Virus record (IMG/VR): IMGVR_UViG_3300009086_000127
Coordinates: 1-20,003 of that record
Length of the DNA: 20,003 bases
DNA from: a virus
Strand: one strand, 5' to 3'
The notes below the pieces were generated by a model. It was not told the DNA's origin, did no database searches, and was given only the letters and a program-made list of their open reading frames with translations. Shown one piece after another: positions 7,513 through 15,086 of the stretch; within the stretch, counting starts at the first letter, position 1; the number at the start of each line of letters is the position of its first letter. A program made the position numbers and the translations under genes.

Positions 7513-7832
7513 CCAAGTTGCCCCCTAACGTCAAGCGTCAAGAGATCGAATACTGTCTCGGTATAGTTAGCATGCTCTATCTCTATTTCAGCCTCGTAAA
7601 GACCGGCGGAAATATCTAAATCGCCATCAACCCACGCTACCACCGCCTCACCCGATGTTGGGTTGTTGACGACGCACGTTTTCGTCAGGGTCAGACTGGT
7701 AGAGCCGATCTTGCGGATGTGACAATAAACCGTGCAATCGGTTAAGTCTGCGATCTCGTTGTTATCTCCACGAGTAAGAGTGAGCTGGATTTGAGGCTTG
7801 GTGTCGCCCTGTACCAATTGATAAACCGCCAT
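7509..7832 (-). CDS. BppU-like/Ig-like beta-sandwich structural protein
   Basis: A 107-residue protein. The pattern matches the N-terminal domain of phage baseplate upper proteins (BppU type): a strand with QGDTKPQIQLTLTRGDN at about 8-24, DLTDCTVYCHIRKIG at 29-43, a 'NNPTSGEAVVAWVDGD' segment at 56-71 and a closing 'ISAGLYEAEIEIE' strand at 74-86. In known phages this domain anchors fibres or receptor-binding proteins to the tail tip. The ATG has GGAG 8 bases upstream. It stands alone here without the long C-terminal part of BppU, so it may be a connector between capsid/tail and fibre. The call rests on pattern only. Confidence 0.55.
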   Translation of the reverse strand: MAVYQLVQGDTKPQIQLTLTRGDNNEIADLTDCTVYCHIRKIGSTSLTLTKTCVVNNPTSGEAVVAWVDGDLDISAGLYEAEIEIEHANYTETVFDLLTLDVRGQLG

Positions 7833-7844
7833 TTAGGACACTCC

Positions 7845-8108
7845 TTAGCTTGTGGGGGCGCCTGTGACATCTATCGCAGTTTTTGCCTTCTTTACCCTTG
7901 GCTTCCTAGCCACCGGGGTTGCTTTGAATTCGTCTGGTTCAGCGTTGCCGCCGATTCGCATAGCCAAGCCATTCCGAATCATTCCATTAGCGACGTTTCT
8001 TTCCCATTCAGTAGAAAGCTCCAGAATATCGCCCGTCCTTAAACGCTTGGTGGATGAGCCATCCTCAGCCGTAGCCATTGCGCAAGGTCTGACAATACTA
8101 ATTTTCAT
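7845..8108 (-). CDS. Small conserved hypothetical protein next to capsid gene
   Basis: An 87-residue protein. Residues 1-50 look like the small beta-rich proteins that often follow HK97-type capsid genes: an opening strand MKISIVRPCA, a turn with polar residues, then RTGDILELSTEWERNVANGM, where a 'G-x-x-x-x-L' strand leads into a helix, and GLAMRI. Residues 60-87 are a basic, disordered-looking tail (VARKPRVKKAKTA). GGAAG lies 8 bases before the ATG. The position right after the major capsid gene suggests a head-completion, decoration or connector role, but nothing in the sequence proves it. Confidence 0.55.
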   Translation of the reverse strand: MKISIVRPCAMATAEDGSSTKRLRTGDILELSTEWERNVANGMIRNGLAMRIGGNAEPDEFKATPVARKPRVKKAKTAIDVTGAPTS

Positions 8109-8169
8109 GTATGAAACTTCCTATTGAATGAAAAAGAGGGGACCCCTGTCCCCCCTCTGCAATAGCCGC

Positions 8170-9399
8170 TTAGGAAGCCGCCATCGCCATCACGGTCATG
8201 GCTTCAGCCAACACGACCTCGCCACCTACGCGACGACGTGCCAAATAACGCACGTTGCCGACAGCGGCTTGGGTGTAAGCATCGCGCAAAACGCTAAGTG
8301 CCACGCGGTCAACGATCATGTAGCCACGGCGGAAGTCACCGAAGATAACCGGCTTCGCGCTAGCGGCGATGTCGGCAACGTCAGGAGCCTCGACGTATGA
8401 GTGACCCAAAATCGTATTAGGCAGACCAGCTTGTCCGCTGAAGCCAGCTTGGAAGATGTACGCGCCTGCTGAATCCTTCAGCTTACGCACAGCGCCCAAA
8501 GTCGCGCGGTTCAACATGAATTGAGCGTTGCGAGCATAGTCGGTCTTCAGAGAGTGGACCAAGTTGATCAACTCGTCAGCGGTAACCGCTGTAGCTGATG
8601 CACAAGTCACGCCGGTGGCAACGGTTGAACCGTTGGTGATACCTGTGGGCTTGTTGGTGCCGTTACCGTTAACAAAAGCGGCGCCTTCAGCTTTGGCAAA
8701 CTGCTCGGCGAACTCTTGGTTCATTTCAGCCTCAAGATTGAAGACGCTGTCTTCCAACAAGGCTTGTGAAATGTCGACCATAGCGTACAACTCATGTGTA
8801 GCGATCGTGTTCAAGCTGGTGGTGTAGCCGGTGGTTTCGGTACGTGTACCGCTCTCAGCCGTCCATGCCGCCGCAAAAGTTGCGGTCTTGCTTGGCACGT
8901 CGATGTCTTTGTTGGACGTTTGACGAACACGAGCCACTGAACGGACAGGAGAGATTTCGGTGATAACCTGAATCAGCTCGTTGACGTACTCGGTAGGAGC
9001 CAAGTTGCCAGCGGTTGCGTCGGTACCAACGGTCAAAGCCTTTAATTCGGCGTCGTTCAGAGACTCTTTACCCTTGCGGATAAATTTGTCGAAAGCCTTG
9101 AGCTTGATGTCCACTGACTTAGAGTCAACGTCAGACGACGCGGGACGCTTGAGCATGGTTTCGATAGAAGCTAATTTAGCCTCGATCTGCTCTTCCTTGG
9201 CTTTTTGACCTTGGATAACGTTGTTGATCTGGTCAAACTTGGTCAGATCAGCTTCGATCTTTGCCAGCTTAGACTCGGTCAATGGGTCGGCTGAACCCTT
9301 CTGCTCGATTTGCGCCAAGCGCTCGTCGTTTGCCTGTTTGAACTGCTCGAAAGCGGTTGCCATGCCGTCAATAGCGGCTTGTACTTGGTTTTGTTCCAT
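8170..9399 (-). CDS. Major capsid protein, HK97 fold
   Basis: A 409-residue HK97-family major capsid protein. Residues 1 to about 105 form a charged, mostly helical N-terminal scaffolding (delta) domain with coiled-coil character, the part normally removed by the prohead protease. From about 120 the family signature follows: TAGNLAPTEYVNELI, ISPVRSVARV, PSKTATFAAAWTAESG, then the E-loop/P-domain region with ELYAMVDISQALLEDS at about 204-219, and AAFVNGNGTNKPTGI at about 240-254. Near the C-terminus GDFRRGYMIVDR precedes the closing strands. GGGGA lies 7 bases before the ATG. The gene is complete and has normal length. Its maturation should depend on the protease encoded directly upstream, which carries an in-frame stop. 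Confidence 0.96.
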   Translation of the reverse strand: MEQNQVQAAIDGMATAFEQFKQANDERLAQIEQKGSADPLTESKLAKIEADLTKFDQINNVIQGQKAKEEQIEAKLASIETMLKRPASSDVDSKSVDIKLKAFDKFIRKGKESLNDAELKALTVGTDATAGNLAPTEYVNELIQVITEISPVRSVARVRQTSNKDIDVPSKTATFAAAWTAESGTRTETTGYTTSLNTIATHELYAMVDISQALLEDSVFNLEAEMNQEFAEQFAKAEGAAFVNGNGTNKPTGITNGSTVATGVTCASATAVTADELINLVHSLKTDYARNAQFMLNRATLGAVRKLKDSAGAYIFQAGFSGQAGLPNTILGHSYVEAPDVADIAASAKPVIFGDFRRGYMIVDRVALSVLRDAYTQAAVGNVRYLARRRVGGEVVLAEAMTVMAMAAS

Positions 9400-9419
9400 T
9401 TTGATTCCCCTTTAAGGAT

Positions 9420-9902
9420 TTAGGATTTAAGGATAGAGGTTAGACGCGCAAGTGCGTCCAATACTTCAGGCTCTGCCTTCTCTCCTGCATCCCGCAGAGA
9501 TAGCGCCTTGGCGACGGCGGATGCCGCGACCTTCGCTTCGGATCGGGATAAACTTCCTGCGTCTCGCAGTAATTCTTCCCATTCCCTGACGGTACGATCC
9601 GCACCCTTTACCGCTGATACCCGTGCGCGAGGGTTCATTGGAAAAGTGACCGCACTAATCTCTAAAAGATCGACCTCTTTGAGTAGGCGGCGCTTGCCCT
9701 TCTCGTCGTAGTCCATTCCTTTAGCGTCAACTCGATAACCGATAGACAGCCCGTCTAGGGCGCCCATTTTCATTAGTTCGTACACCTCACGACCGCGCTG
9801 TGTGCCCATAGCCAAGCGTCCTTTGACCTTGAGTCCACGAGAGTCCTCTAGGATTTCGTCAAAAACGCCGATAGGCTCGTCGGAGCGGTGTTGATATAGC
9901 AA
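9420..9902 (-). CDS. Prohead protease, C-terminal catalytic part (continues upstream in the same frame)
   Basis: A 160-residue open segment beginning at TTG 9902, carrying the conserved core of the HK97-type prohead protease. It has LYQHR with the expected catalytic His at residue 5, PIGVFDEILED, GLKVKGRLAMGTQRGREVY, the expected nucleophile Ser in GALDGLSIGYRV at about 48-59, and DLLEISAVTFPMNPRARV, the usual final core strand. A helical tail follows, as is common. The frame is the same as that of the 9936-10289 segment: exactly twelve codons separate this TTG from the TAA at 9938-9936, and they read SIASRGAKGVK, the normal family sequence before the His. So this is the second part of one gene split by a single stop. 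AAGGG before the TTG encodes conserved AKGVK and may be a chance SD. Confidence 0.88.
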   Translation of the reverse strand: MLYQHRSDEPIGVFDEILEDSRGLKVKGRLAMGTQRGREVYELMKMGALDGLSIGYRVDAKGMDYDEKGKRRLLKEVDLLEISAVTFPMNPRARVSAVKGADRTVREWEELLRDAGSLSRSEAKVAASAVAKALSLRDAGEKAEPEVLDALARLTSILKS

Positions 9903-9935
9903 TTTGACGCCCTTGGCGCCTCTGCTAGCAATTGA

Positions 9936-9938
9936 TTA
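9936..9938 (-). other. In-frame ochre (TAA) codon inside the prohead protease gene
   Basis: Translated through the TAA, the frame gives GAFT-stop-SIASRGAKGVKLLYQHR, a continuous match to the HK97 protease consensus, where Lys normally stands at the stop position. AAA to TAA is a single base change. The codon is therefore a nonsense mutation, a sequencing or assembly error, or a suppressed or read-through codon. Genome-wide recoding of TAA is unlikely because other genes here end in TAA at the expected length. Confidence 0.85.
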
Positions 9939-10289
9939 GGTAAAAGCGCCGGAGACGACGACGTCATCGCCTAGGTCTTTATTGCCGAAAATAGAGCCAT
10001 ATCCGGTAAATGTTCCGGTTTCGTCGCCAGATTCAGCCTTGATCTCTGCGGCGACGTCAAAAGAGCCGGTCACAAAGATGTCTCGCTTTTGGCTTTCGTT
10101 TAGCTCGTCGAGGTCTTGGTATGTATCTGTCATCTGTGGTTCCTCATTGGATTTTCGGAAGCTACCGAGACAAACCGCGACCCTCTGGTCTTGGTCGGGA
10201 TAGTCAGACTGCATTGTAGCGTTAGCCATGCAACGGGTCATAAAGACTGACTCTGACTCTCCCGATTTGGGTTTAGGTATTGGCATCAT
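9936..10289 (-). CDS. Prohead protease, N-terminal part with small N-terminal domain
   Basis: A 117-residue segment. Residues 2-47 (MPIPKPKSGESESVFMTRC, then DYPDQDQRVAVC) form a small conserved phage domain often found fused to or beside head proteins. Residues 53-117 include the first protease strands, GTFTGYGSIFGNKDLGDDVV followed by SGAFT, and stop at TAA where the family normally has Lys-Ser. Two starts compete at the 5' end. The ATG at 10286 (giving MPIPKPK) fits the family and sits 5 bases after GGGGG; the ATG at 10289 is only 2 bases from it. An internal ATG at 10133 (MTDTYQ) has GAGG 8 bases upstream and could give a protease without the small domain. The segment alone lacks all catalytic residues. 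Confidence 0.82.
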   Translation of the reverse strand: MMPIPKPKSGESESVFMTRCMANATMQSDYPDQDQRVAVCLGSFRKSNEEPQMTDTYQDLDELNESQKRDIFVTGSFDVAAEIKAESGDETGTFTGYGSIFGNKDLGDDVVVSGAFT

Positions 10290-10329
10290 AGCCCCCGTTT
10301 ATATTTTAATCAACATATTATTGAACGTA

Positions 10330-10518
10330 TCAACCGCCCGAAGGAGTCTCTAGCAAAAATATGACTTCCTCTATGTCGCCGATATATGGCTCCATATCGT
10401 CACCCCATTTACTCATTAACTCTCTTGCCTTCTTGATGTCCTCGGGCGAGCCACGATCGTCAGAAAGTAGCGCAGTGACCTCATCCAATAGTAAAAAAAT
10501 CTGATCGTCAGTAAGCAT
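10330..10518 (-). CDS. Small acidic protein, candidate immunity partner of the MuF-metallopeptidase
   Basis: A 62-residue protein with 16 Asp/Glu against 5 Lys/Arg, mostly helical in appearance (DDQIFLLLDEVTALLSDD, then SPEDIKKARELMSKWG and YIGDIEEVIFLLE). It starts at ATG 10518, 11 bases inside the end of the MuF-metallopeptidase gene, with GGAG 10 bases upstream. I do not recognise a family. A short, very acidic protein overlapping the end of a toxin-like gene fits the usual place and size of an immunity protein, but a head-assembly accessory is equally possible. A sampled 60-base row (10381-10440) has 42% GC, as low as the metallopeptidase part and lower than the MuF part. Confidence 0.6.
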   Translation of the reverse strand: MLTDDQIFLLLDEVTALLSDDRGSPEDIKKARELMSKWGDDMEPYIGDIEEVIFLLETPSGG

Positions 10519-12091
10519 TTTCGATCAACTCCTTTATTATCTCAACAAAAGACGGGTCGACAATGTCTCTATTGCCATTAAAGTAGGCGGCGAAATTCTC
10601 GGCGAACCACTCTTTAGAATTAGTGTCCCCGTAACGCGATGGTGACATGCGGTTTTTTATTTTATCAATTCTGCTCTCTACGGGAGGTATATAGCCTCTA
10701 TACCTTCCGCGTCCTATCGTATCGTTCCATTTTTCCAGATCAACCTTATACATTTGGTGTACATGGTGCCCGAACTCGTGATAAACCGTAGACCGGAACC
10801 TCTCAAAACCGGCTTCCCTGTGTTCACTTACCGACCACTTTCTGCCCAATTTGCTTCTATACCAGTCGTTATGGTCCGGTTTCCATAGTGAATTAGGTAG
10901 ACCGCCGAAATGACCAGCGGCTCCTATGGCTCCTCTTGCACTCATGGATTGTTCATTAAATCCCATTACACCATCCCCCATAGTGGCGTTGGTTGTTTTA
11001 GAAGTCATCTTTCTCACGCCTCTCAAAGGCGGCACATTGAATAAGCGAGCTAGCTCTTCACAATCCTTAAGACATGCCGCAAGCGCCACCGAAACCTCGT
11101 CGCTGAACCTACTACTTCGACCCCATTCCTTGTTTGGATTACCTTTAAAACGCTGAGAGGTCGGATGGCGGGGGTCTTTTACTGAAGCCGCCATCATGTC
11201 GTCGATAATCTTTCGAGATTCCTTTGGACTGACGAATTCAACCTGAGAAACCGGCTTGAAAGCAAAATCTAGCTTAGGAGTCTCTGGCGCTGTCTGCGGT
11301 ATTGGTGCAACGGGCGAAGTCTGTGGTATTGGCGCGTCATCAAAGACTTGATCGTCCGGCTCTATGTAGATCAACACACATCGGCAATTGATAACGTTCT
11401 TTGGTCCGCCTCGGTAGTCTCCGGGGTATCTCATCGAATGTCCCGTAGGCATTTGGAATTGATCATCTATGCCGACTTGGACTCCATTCATCACAGAATG
11501 ATGCGAGCGTGTACGAGCGTCATTAGTGGCTACCCACTGTTTGAGGCTATTCGGCGGCATGAATTCCTTGTTCATCTCATGGTTAGCCCATGAGCTAGCG
11601 TTATGAGTCTCGGTCCGAGCGATAACGGCGGAGCGTCTGGCTGAAAACTCCCGCCCTAGAGTCTCTATGTCTTTTGCGATTTGGCGACGGGAGGCGCCGC
11701 CTTCGATGCCTAGGGCGATCGTTTGGGCGACTCGTCTTTTGGTGTAAGCGTCTATCTCTACGACATTTTGGGCGCCACGCTCTCTGAGATATTGAGCGGA
11801 GAGGGTGGTAAAGTCGTATTTGACTCCACGTTGATCTAGCACCCTTTGACCAAAAGTTTTGACAACCTCCTCATAATGAGGACGCATAATTGAGTCTAGT
11901 TCGCCGGAAAACCCGGACATCACAGCCTCGGTGTTGCCAGCTTGAAAGCCCGCCGCCGCGCTTCTAAATTGCCGAGTGAATAGCCGTTTAAGCCGAGATT
12001 CCAGCTTTCTCTCGAAGCCTCGCTTGATACGGTCGATCTGAGCCGCCTCCTTGCGAACCTCTATTCGCCGTCTCTCGGCTTTCTGGAGCAT
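10508..12091 (-). CDS. MuF (SPP1 gp7-like) head morphogenesis protein fused to a zinc-metallopeptidase domain
   Basis: A 527-residue, two-part protein. Residues 1 to about 245 are the MuF minor head protein: a charged helical N-terminus, VAQTIALGIEGGASRRQIAKDI-type core at 121-142, ARTETHNASSWANHE at 158-172, DARTRSHHSVMNG at 191-203 and the closing CRCVLIYIEP at 236-245. A Pro-rich linker follows (APIPQT twice, 253-268). Residues about 280-527 hold a metallopeptidase-like domain with HEFGHH at 438-443 (HExxH zinc site) and EWFAENFAAYF at 494-504, where E498 is the likely third, gluzincin-type ligand. MuF proteins sit inside or at the head portal, and fusions of this kind are known as MuF polymorphic toxins of temperate phages. 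The start overlaps the portal stop as TAATG. Injected effector is the best inference; a structural peptidase is the alternative. Confidence 0.85.
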   Translation of the reverse strand: MLQKAERRRIEVRKEAAQIDRIKRGFERKLESRLKRLFTRQFRSAAAGFQAGNTEAVMSGFSGELDSIMRPHYEEVVKTFGQRVLDQRGVKYDFTTLSAQYLRERGAQNVVEIDAYTKRRVAQTIALGIEGGASRRQIAKDIETLGREFSARRSAVIARTETHNASSWANHEMNKEFMPPNSLKQWVATNDARTRSHHSVMNGVQVGIDDQFQMPTGHSMRYPGDYRGGPKNVINCRCVLIYIEPDDQVFDDAPIPQTSPVAPIPQTAPETPKLDFAFKPVSQVEFVSPKESRKIIDDMMAASVKDPRHPTSQRFKGNPNKEWGRSSRFSDEVSVALAACLKDCEELARLFNVPPLRGVRKMTSKTTNATMGDGVMGFNEQSMSARGAIGAAGHFGGLPNSLWKPDHNDWYRSKLGRKWSVSEHREAGFERFRSTVYHEFGHHVHQMYKVDLEKWNDTIGRGRYRGYIPPVESRIDKIKNRMSPSRYGDTNSKEWFAENFAAYFNGNRDIVDPSFVEIIKELIENAY

Positions 12092-13767
12092 TATTCCGCC
12101 TCAAGTTGGTCCAGCTTGCGCTCTGCCCATTCTTTCCCGGCGTCACCGCCCCAAAGGTCCCACGCGATACGACCAGCGCTCGGGAAACCGTCTTCGCCAC
12201 TGTTGAAACCCTGAGCCTGCTTGTCGACCTCATGGCGGGCGAAATAGGAATACATCCGACCAACCGTCTCGGCGGACAGCTTTTCCTTGTTCTTTAGCTG
12301 GACGGCTCGGGCTACACCGACAGACGTTCCGCCTCGGTTGTACTCTTTACGCCACTCTAGCGCCCGTGTCGCGTTACGAGCCATTTCGTCGGTAGGCGTT
12401 AAATCGACCGTCTCGATTTTCTCTTCGTTGAATCCCGCCATGATCGACTCGTACATGTCGTCTTGATCGACAGACTTGCTTGTATCGGTATCGACGGGTG
12501 ACTGCTTGGCTGACCCCAGCGGGAAGAGATTAGCGCCGATATATATATCGTCACCGCCCTCGACATCACTTAAACCAAGACGCTCACGAGCCTCATTTCG
12601 GGTGATGATGCCCTCCCTAACGCCTGAGATAACATTCTCGTAAACGCGGCGGCGGCGTTCTGCGATAGCGGGAATCTCATCCACATCGTAGATAAACTCT
12701 AGCCCCTCGCCAAACTCCGGCAATAGCCACTCATTAAGGTCAGATTCGACACGTCGCGCTAGCGGAATGATGGTCTCTTCGTACAAAGCCAATCGAGCTT
12801 CAGCGACGTTAGCGTATGTCTGATTGTCCGGCACACCAACGAGCTGTGACGGGACCCCGAAGCACAAAGCAATATCACGAGCCGACATGTTTTTCGCGTT
12901 AAGAAAATCCATATCCTTCGGAGATAGACCCATTTCCTTCCAGTCAAAATCACCCTCTAGGAGCATTGTTCGACCGGAATTAGACGCACCGGCAAAACGG
13001 CTATCTAAGTCAGCGATGATTTGACGGCGTTGTTCGCCAGTCAATTGGACACTAATCCCAGACTTAGCGTCTCGTGGATTGAAGACTACAGCCCCGGTTG
13101 GACGCGCCCCATTGTTCATAAGGTTTACATTGTGGCGGGCGATCAAATTGTGTAAGTCGATGTCCGCCGATGCCGCATAGATTGGGGATAACCCGTAGTA
13201 GTCGTTAAGTGGACTCCACAGCTTGAAGTGCTTAACGTCGCTCATACCGTTGATGGCGTCGGCGTCATATCGCTGTACAACTTGCCCGTTTATGACGTAT
13301 TCATACGCCTTTGGCATGTAATTGTTTGACGGCACAATTCGCATACGGTCCGGTCTGAACAGGTGTAACTCACTTACACCCGTTGCACCTGACTTAATCT
13401 TGAGGGCGTAAGAGTTTCCGCTGATCAAGAGGTAGCTATAGAGGGACTGGAAATACTCGACCGACGCCTGAAGTGGGTTTGGTCGATATAAGAGGCTTAA
13501 TAGCGGGTGAGACTCTAGTTGTTCACCCCTTAGCTTTAGTTTGAACGGGATAGCCGCCGCACCTTGTGAAATCTCGTTCACGCATCGATAAACGATGGCG
13601 TTTTGCGAGTACCCCTCTTCCGCAAAATCAAGATATGAGTTTTTACGGGTGTGGTCGGTTCCGACTTTTTGATAAGAGACCGAGGCATTGCTACCACTAA
13701 ATGACGGTAACTGCTTTGACTCTAAACTACCGCCCAAAGCGCGGATGATTGATTCTTTGATGCCCAT
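12091..13767 (-). CDS. Portal protein, HK97 family
   Basis: A 558-residue portal protein. The family pattern begins after a short N-terminus: NAIVYRCVNEISQGAAAIPF at about 57-76, HPLLSLLYRPNP at about 86-97, QSLYSYLLISGNSYALK, then LHLFRPDRMRIVPSN, the KHFKLWSPLNDYYGLSPI stretch, DFLNAKNMSARDIALCFGVP and NQTYANVAEARLALYEETI before the stem and clip helices. The last ~100 residues (ARAVQLKNKEKLSAETVGRM, then FPSAGRIAWDLWGGDAGKEW) form a small domain common in phage head proteins. The protein makes the dodecameric DNA-passage ring at one vertex. Its ATG overlaps the large terminase stop (TAATG). The gene looks complete; a C-terminal domain attached to a portal is unusual but seen elsewhere. Confidence 0.94.
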   Translation of the reverse strand: MGIKESIIRALGGSLESKQLPSFSGSNASVSYQKVGTDHTRKNSYLDFAEEGYSQNAIVYRCVNEISQGAAAIPFKLKLRGEQLESHPLLSLLYRPNPLQASVEYFQSLYSYLLISGNSYALKIKSGATGVSELHLFRPDRMRIVPSNNYMPKAYEYVINGQVVQRYDADAINGMSDVKHFKLWSPLNDYYGLSPIYAASADIDLHNLIARHNVNLMNNGARPTGAVVFNPRDAKSGISVQLTGEQRRQIIADLDSRFAGASNSGRTMLLEGDFDWKEMGLSPKDMDFLNAKNMSARDIALCFGVPSQLVGVPDNQTYANVAEARLALYEETIIPLARRVESDLNEWLLPEFGEGLEFIYDVDEIPAIAERRRRVYENVISGVREGIITRNEARERLGLSDVEGGDDIYIGANLFPLGSAKQSPVDTDTSKSVDQDDMYESIMAGFNEEKIETVDLTPTDEMARNATRALEWRKEYNRGGTSVGVARAVQLKNKEKLSAETVGRMYSYFARHEVDKQAQGFNSGEDGFPSAGRIAWDLWGGDAGKEWAERKLDQLEAE

Positions 13768-15086
13768 TAGGAAATTCTCCAGTAAACCGTCCCGCTGGAC
13801 TCACTTAGTTCGGTAATTGCCCAGACAAGGGCGTCCAGTCGATCAGGCGACTTCGCAGAGGTTTTTCCGTCGTATGTAGTCATCTGGTCTTCCAGTAAGG
13901 GGAAGTTACCCACATGGTGAATCTTGCCCTGTTCATACAAAGCGGAGACAGGCTCCGCCCTTAACATCTTTCCTTTCGTGGCTCTAACAGACTTGATCGG
14001 CACGTTGGGATCAATATCTCTAACCACCTTGCTAACTAAATCGCCGCCTTGGTTAACCTCGCAGACAACCCGATCGGCTCGATGCTCGTAATAACAGTCT
14101 AGGACCGTTCTCGCCCATTTATCGGCACTCATCACCCCGCTTCGGTCGTCGATGACGTAATAATGCCCATTTGCGTCACGCTGTGCCACGATGATACCAG
14201 TTTCATCAGAATTTTCGTTTGAAGTTACCGCCGGGTCAACAGCTACGACAGTTTCGACCATTTCAGGCAACAACGATCGGTCTTTGATTTTTTGGCTCTC
14301 GAACATGCTGTAGCTCCAAAGAGCCCCCTCTATGTCCGTTAAAACCTCCGCGTAAAGCTCTTGACGCCCCATCCGAGTGCCGTCGTACAGCTCCCTCAAG
14401 CTCTTTAGAGCCGATTCTGCGAGGTGGTCTTCGTTCTCAAAGGTGGAACCGCTTGTCATAACGACGTCACCGCCAGCTCTGTCAACGAGATTTTTTATTA
14501 GCTTGGTAGGTCTTGGAGTGGTCGTTATAACGGCTTTGGGGTTCTTGCCTAGGCGTAACCCAAATAGAAGCTGATCCCACGCCTCCTCGTAACGCCACGC
14601 CGCCAGCTCGTCGCACCAAGCCCTGTGATATTGCGGACCCCGCATGCGGTCGGGGACATCAGCCGAAAAACCCATAATCTTAGAGCCGTTCCATAACTTT
14701 ATTTCGCTTGTCTGCGCGTTGTAGCCGCTACCCTTACTCGGAGCCAAACACTCTTCGGGGATACAGGACAAAATCCCAGAGGGACCCTCAATGCACGTTC
14801 GCCGCAAGTCGCCCAAAGTAGGGGCAACGACGGCACATATTGATCCGGGGTTACGCATTGCATAGGAGACAATATCCTCAGCCCCGGTTCGTGTTTTACC
14901 CCAGCCCCGACCTGCCAATATCAACCAATACAACCAGTCACCAGAGGGGGCTAATTGCTTATCTCTGGCGGTCTTTACCCAGTTAGTGAAGCTCCGCAGA
15001 GCCGCCGCTTCTGGCTCTTGCCAATTGCTCGACAATTGAGAAAGCCTCGTCAAGGGCTTCGCTTGCTTTAATGCTTCCGTTGACAT
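13767..15086 (-). CDS. terL: Terminase large subunit
   Basis: A 439-residue DNA-packaging motor. The ATPase half has the Walker A motif LAGRGWGKT at 57-65, the Walker B region HRAWCDELAAW at 154-164 with D159/E160, and a coupling motif TTTPRPTK at 188-195. The nuclease half has VAVDPAVT at 281-288 with D284, VCEVNQGGD at 341-349 and SPDRLDALVWA at 413-423 with D415/D418, as expected for an RNase H-like headful or cos nuclease. The ATG at 15086 lies 104 bases inside the small subunit gene and lacks a clear SD. An alternative TTG at codon 18 has GAGG 9 bases upstream, so the true start is not certain. Length is normal for this lambda-unrelated, HK97-context family. Confidence 0.95.
   Translation of the reverse strand: MSTEALKQAKPLTRLSQLSSNWQEPEAAALRSFTNWVKTARDKQLAPSGDWLYWLILAGRGWGKTRTGAEDIVSYAMRNPGSICAVVAPTLGDLRRTCIEGPSGILSCIPEECLAPSKGSGYNAQTSEIKLWNGSKIMGFSADVPDRMRGPQYHRAWCDELAAWRYEEAWDQLLFGLRLGKNPKAVITTTPRPTKLIKNLVDRAGGDVVMTSGSTFENEDHLAESALKSLRELYDGTRMGRQELYAEVLTDIEGALWSYSMFESQKIKDRSLLPEMVETVVAVDPAVTSNENSDETGIIVAQRDANGHYYVIDDRSGVMSADKWARTVLDCYYEHRADRVVCEVNQGGDLVSKVVRDIDPNVPIKSVRATKGKMLRAEPVSALYEQGKIHHVGNFPLLEDQMTTYDGKTSAKSPDRLDALVWAITELSESSGTVYWRIS

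Noticed and set aside
9936-9938. Alternative genetic code with TAA as a sense codon
   Set aside because: Other genes in the window (for example those ending at 562, 2148, 12091 and 13767) stop at TAA at sensible lengths, directly at the next gene start.
10290-10329. Promoter in the AT-rich gap before the protease gene (TTCAAT, 16 bases, TATAAA on the minus strand)
   Set aside because: The -35 match is poor and transcription would begin at the ribosome site itself; AT-richness alone can explain it.
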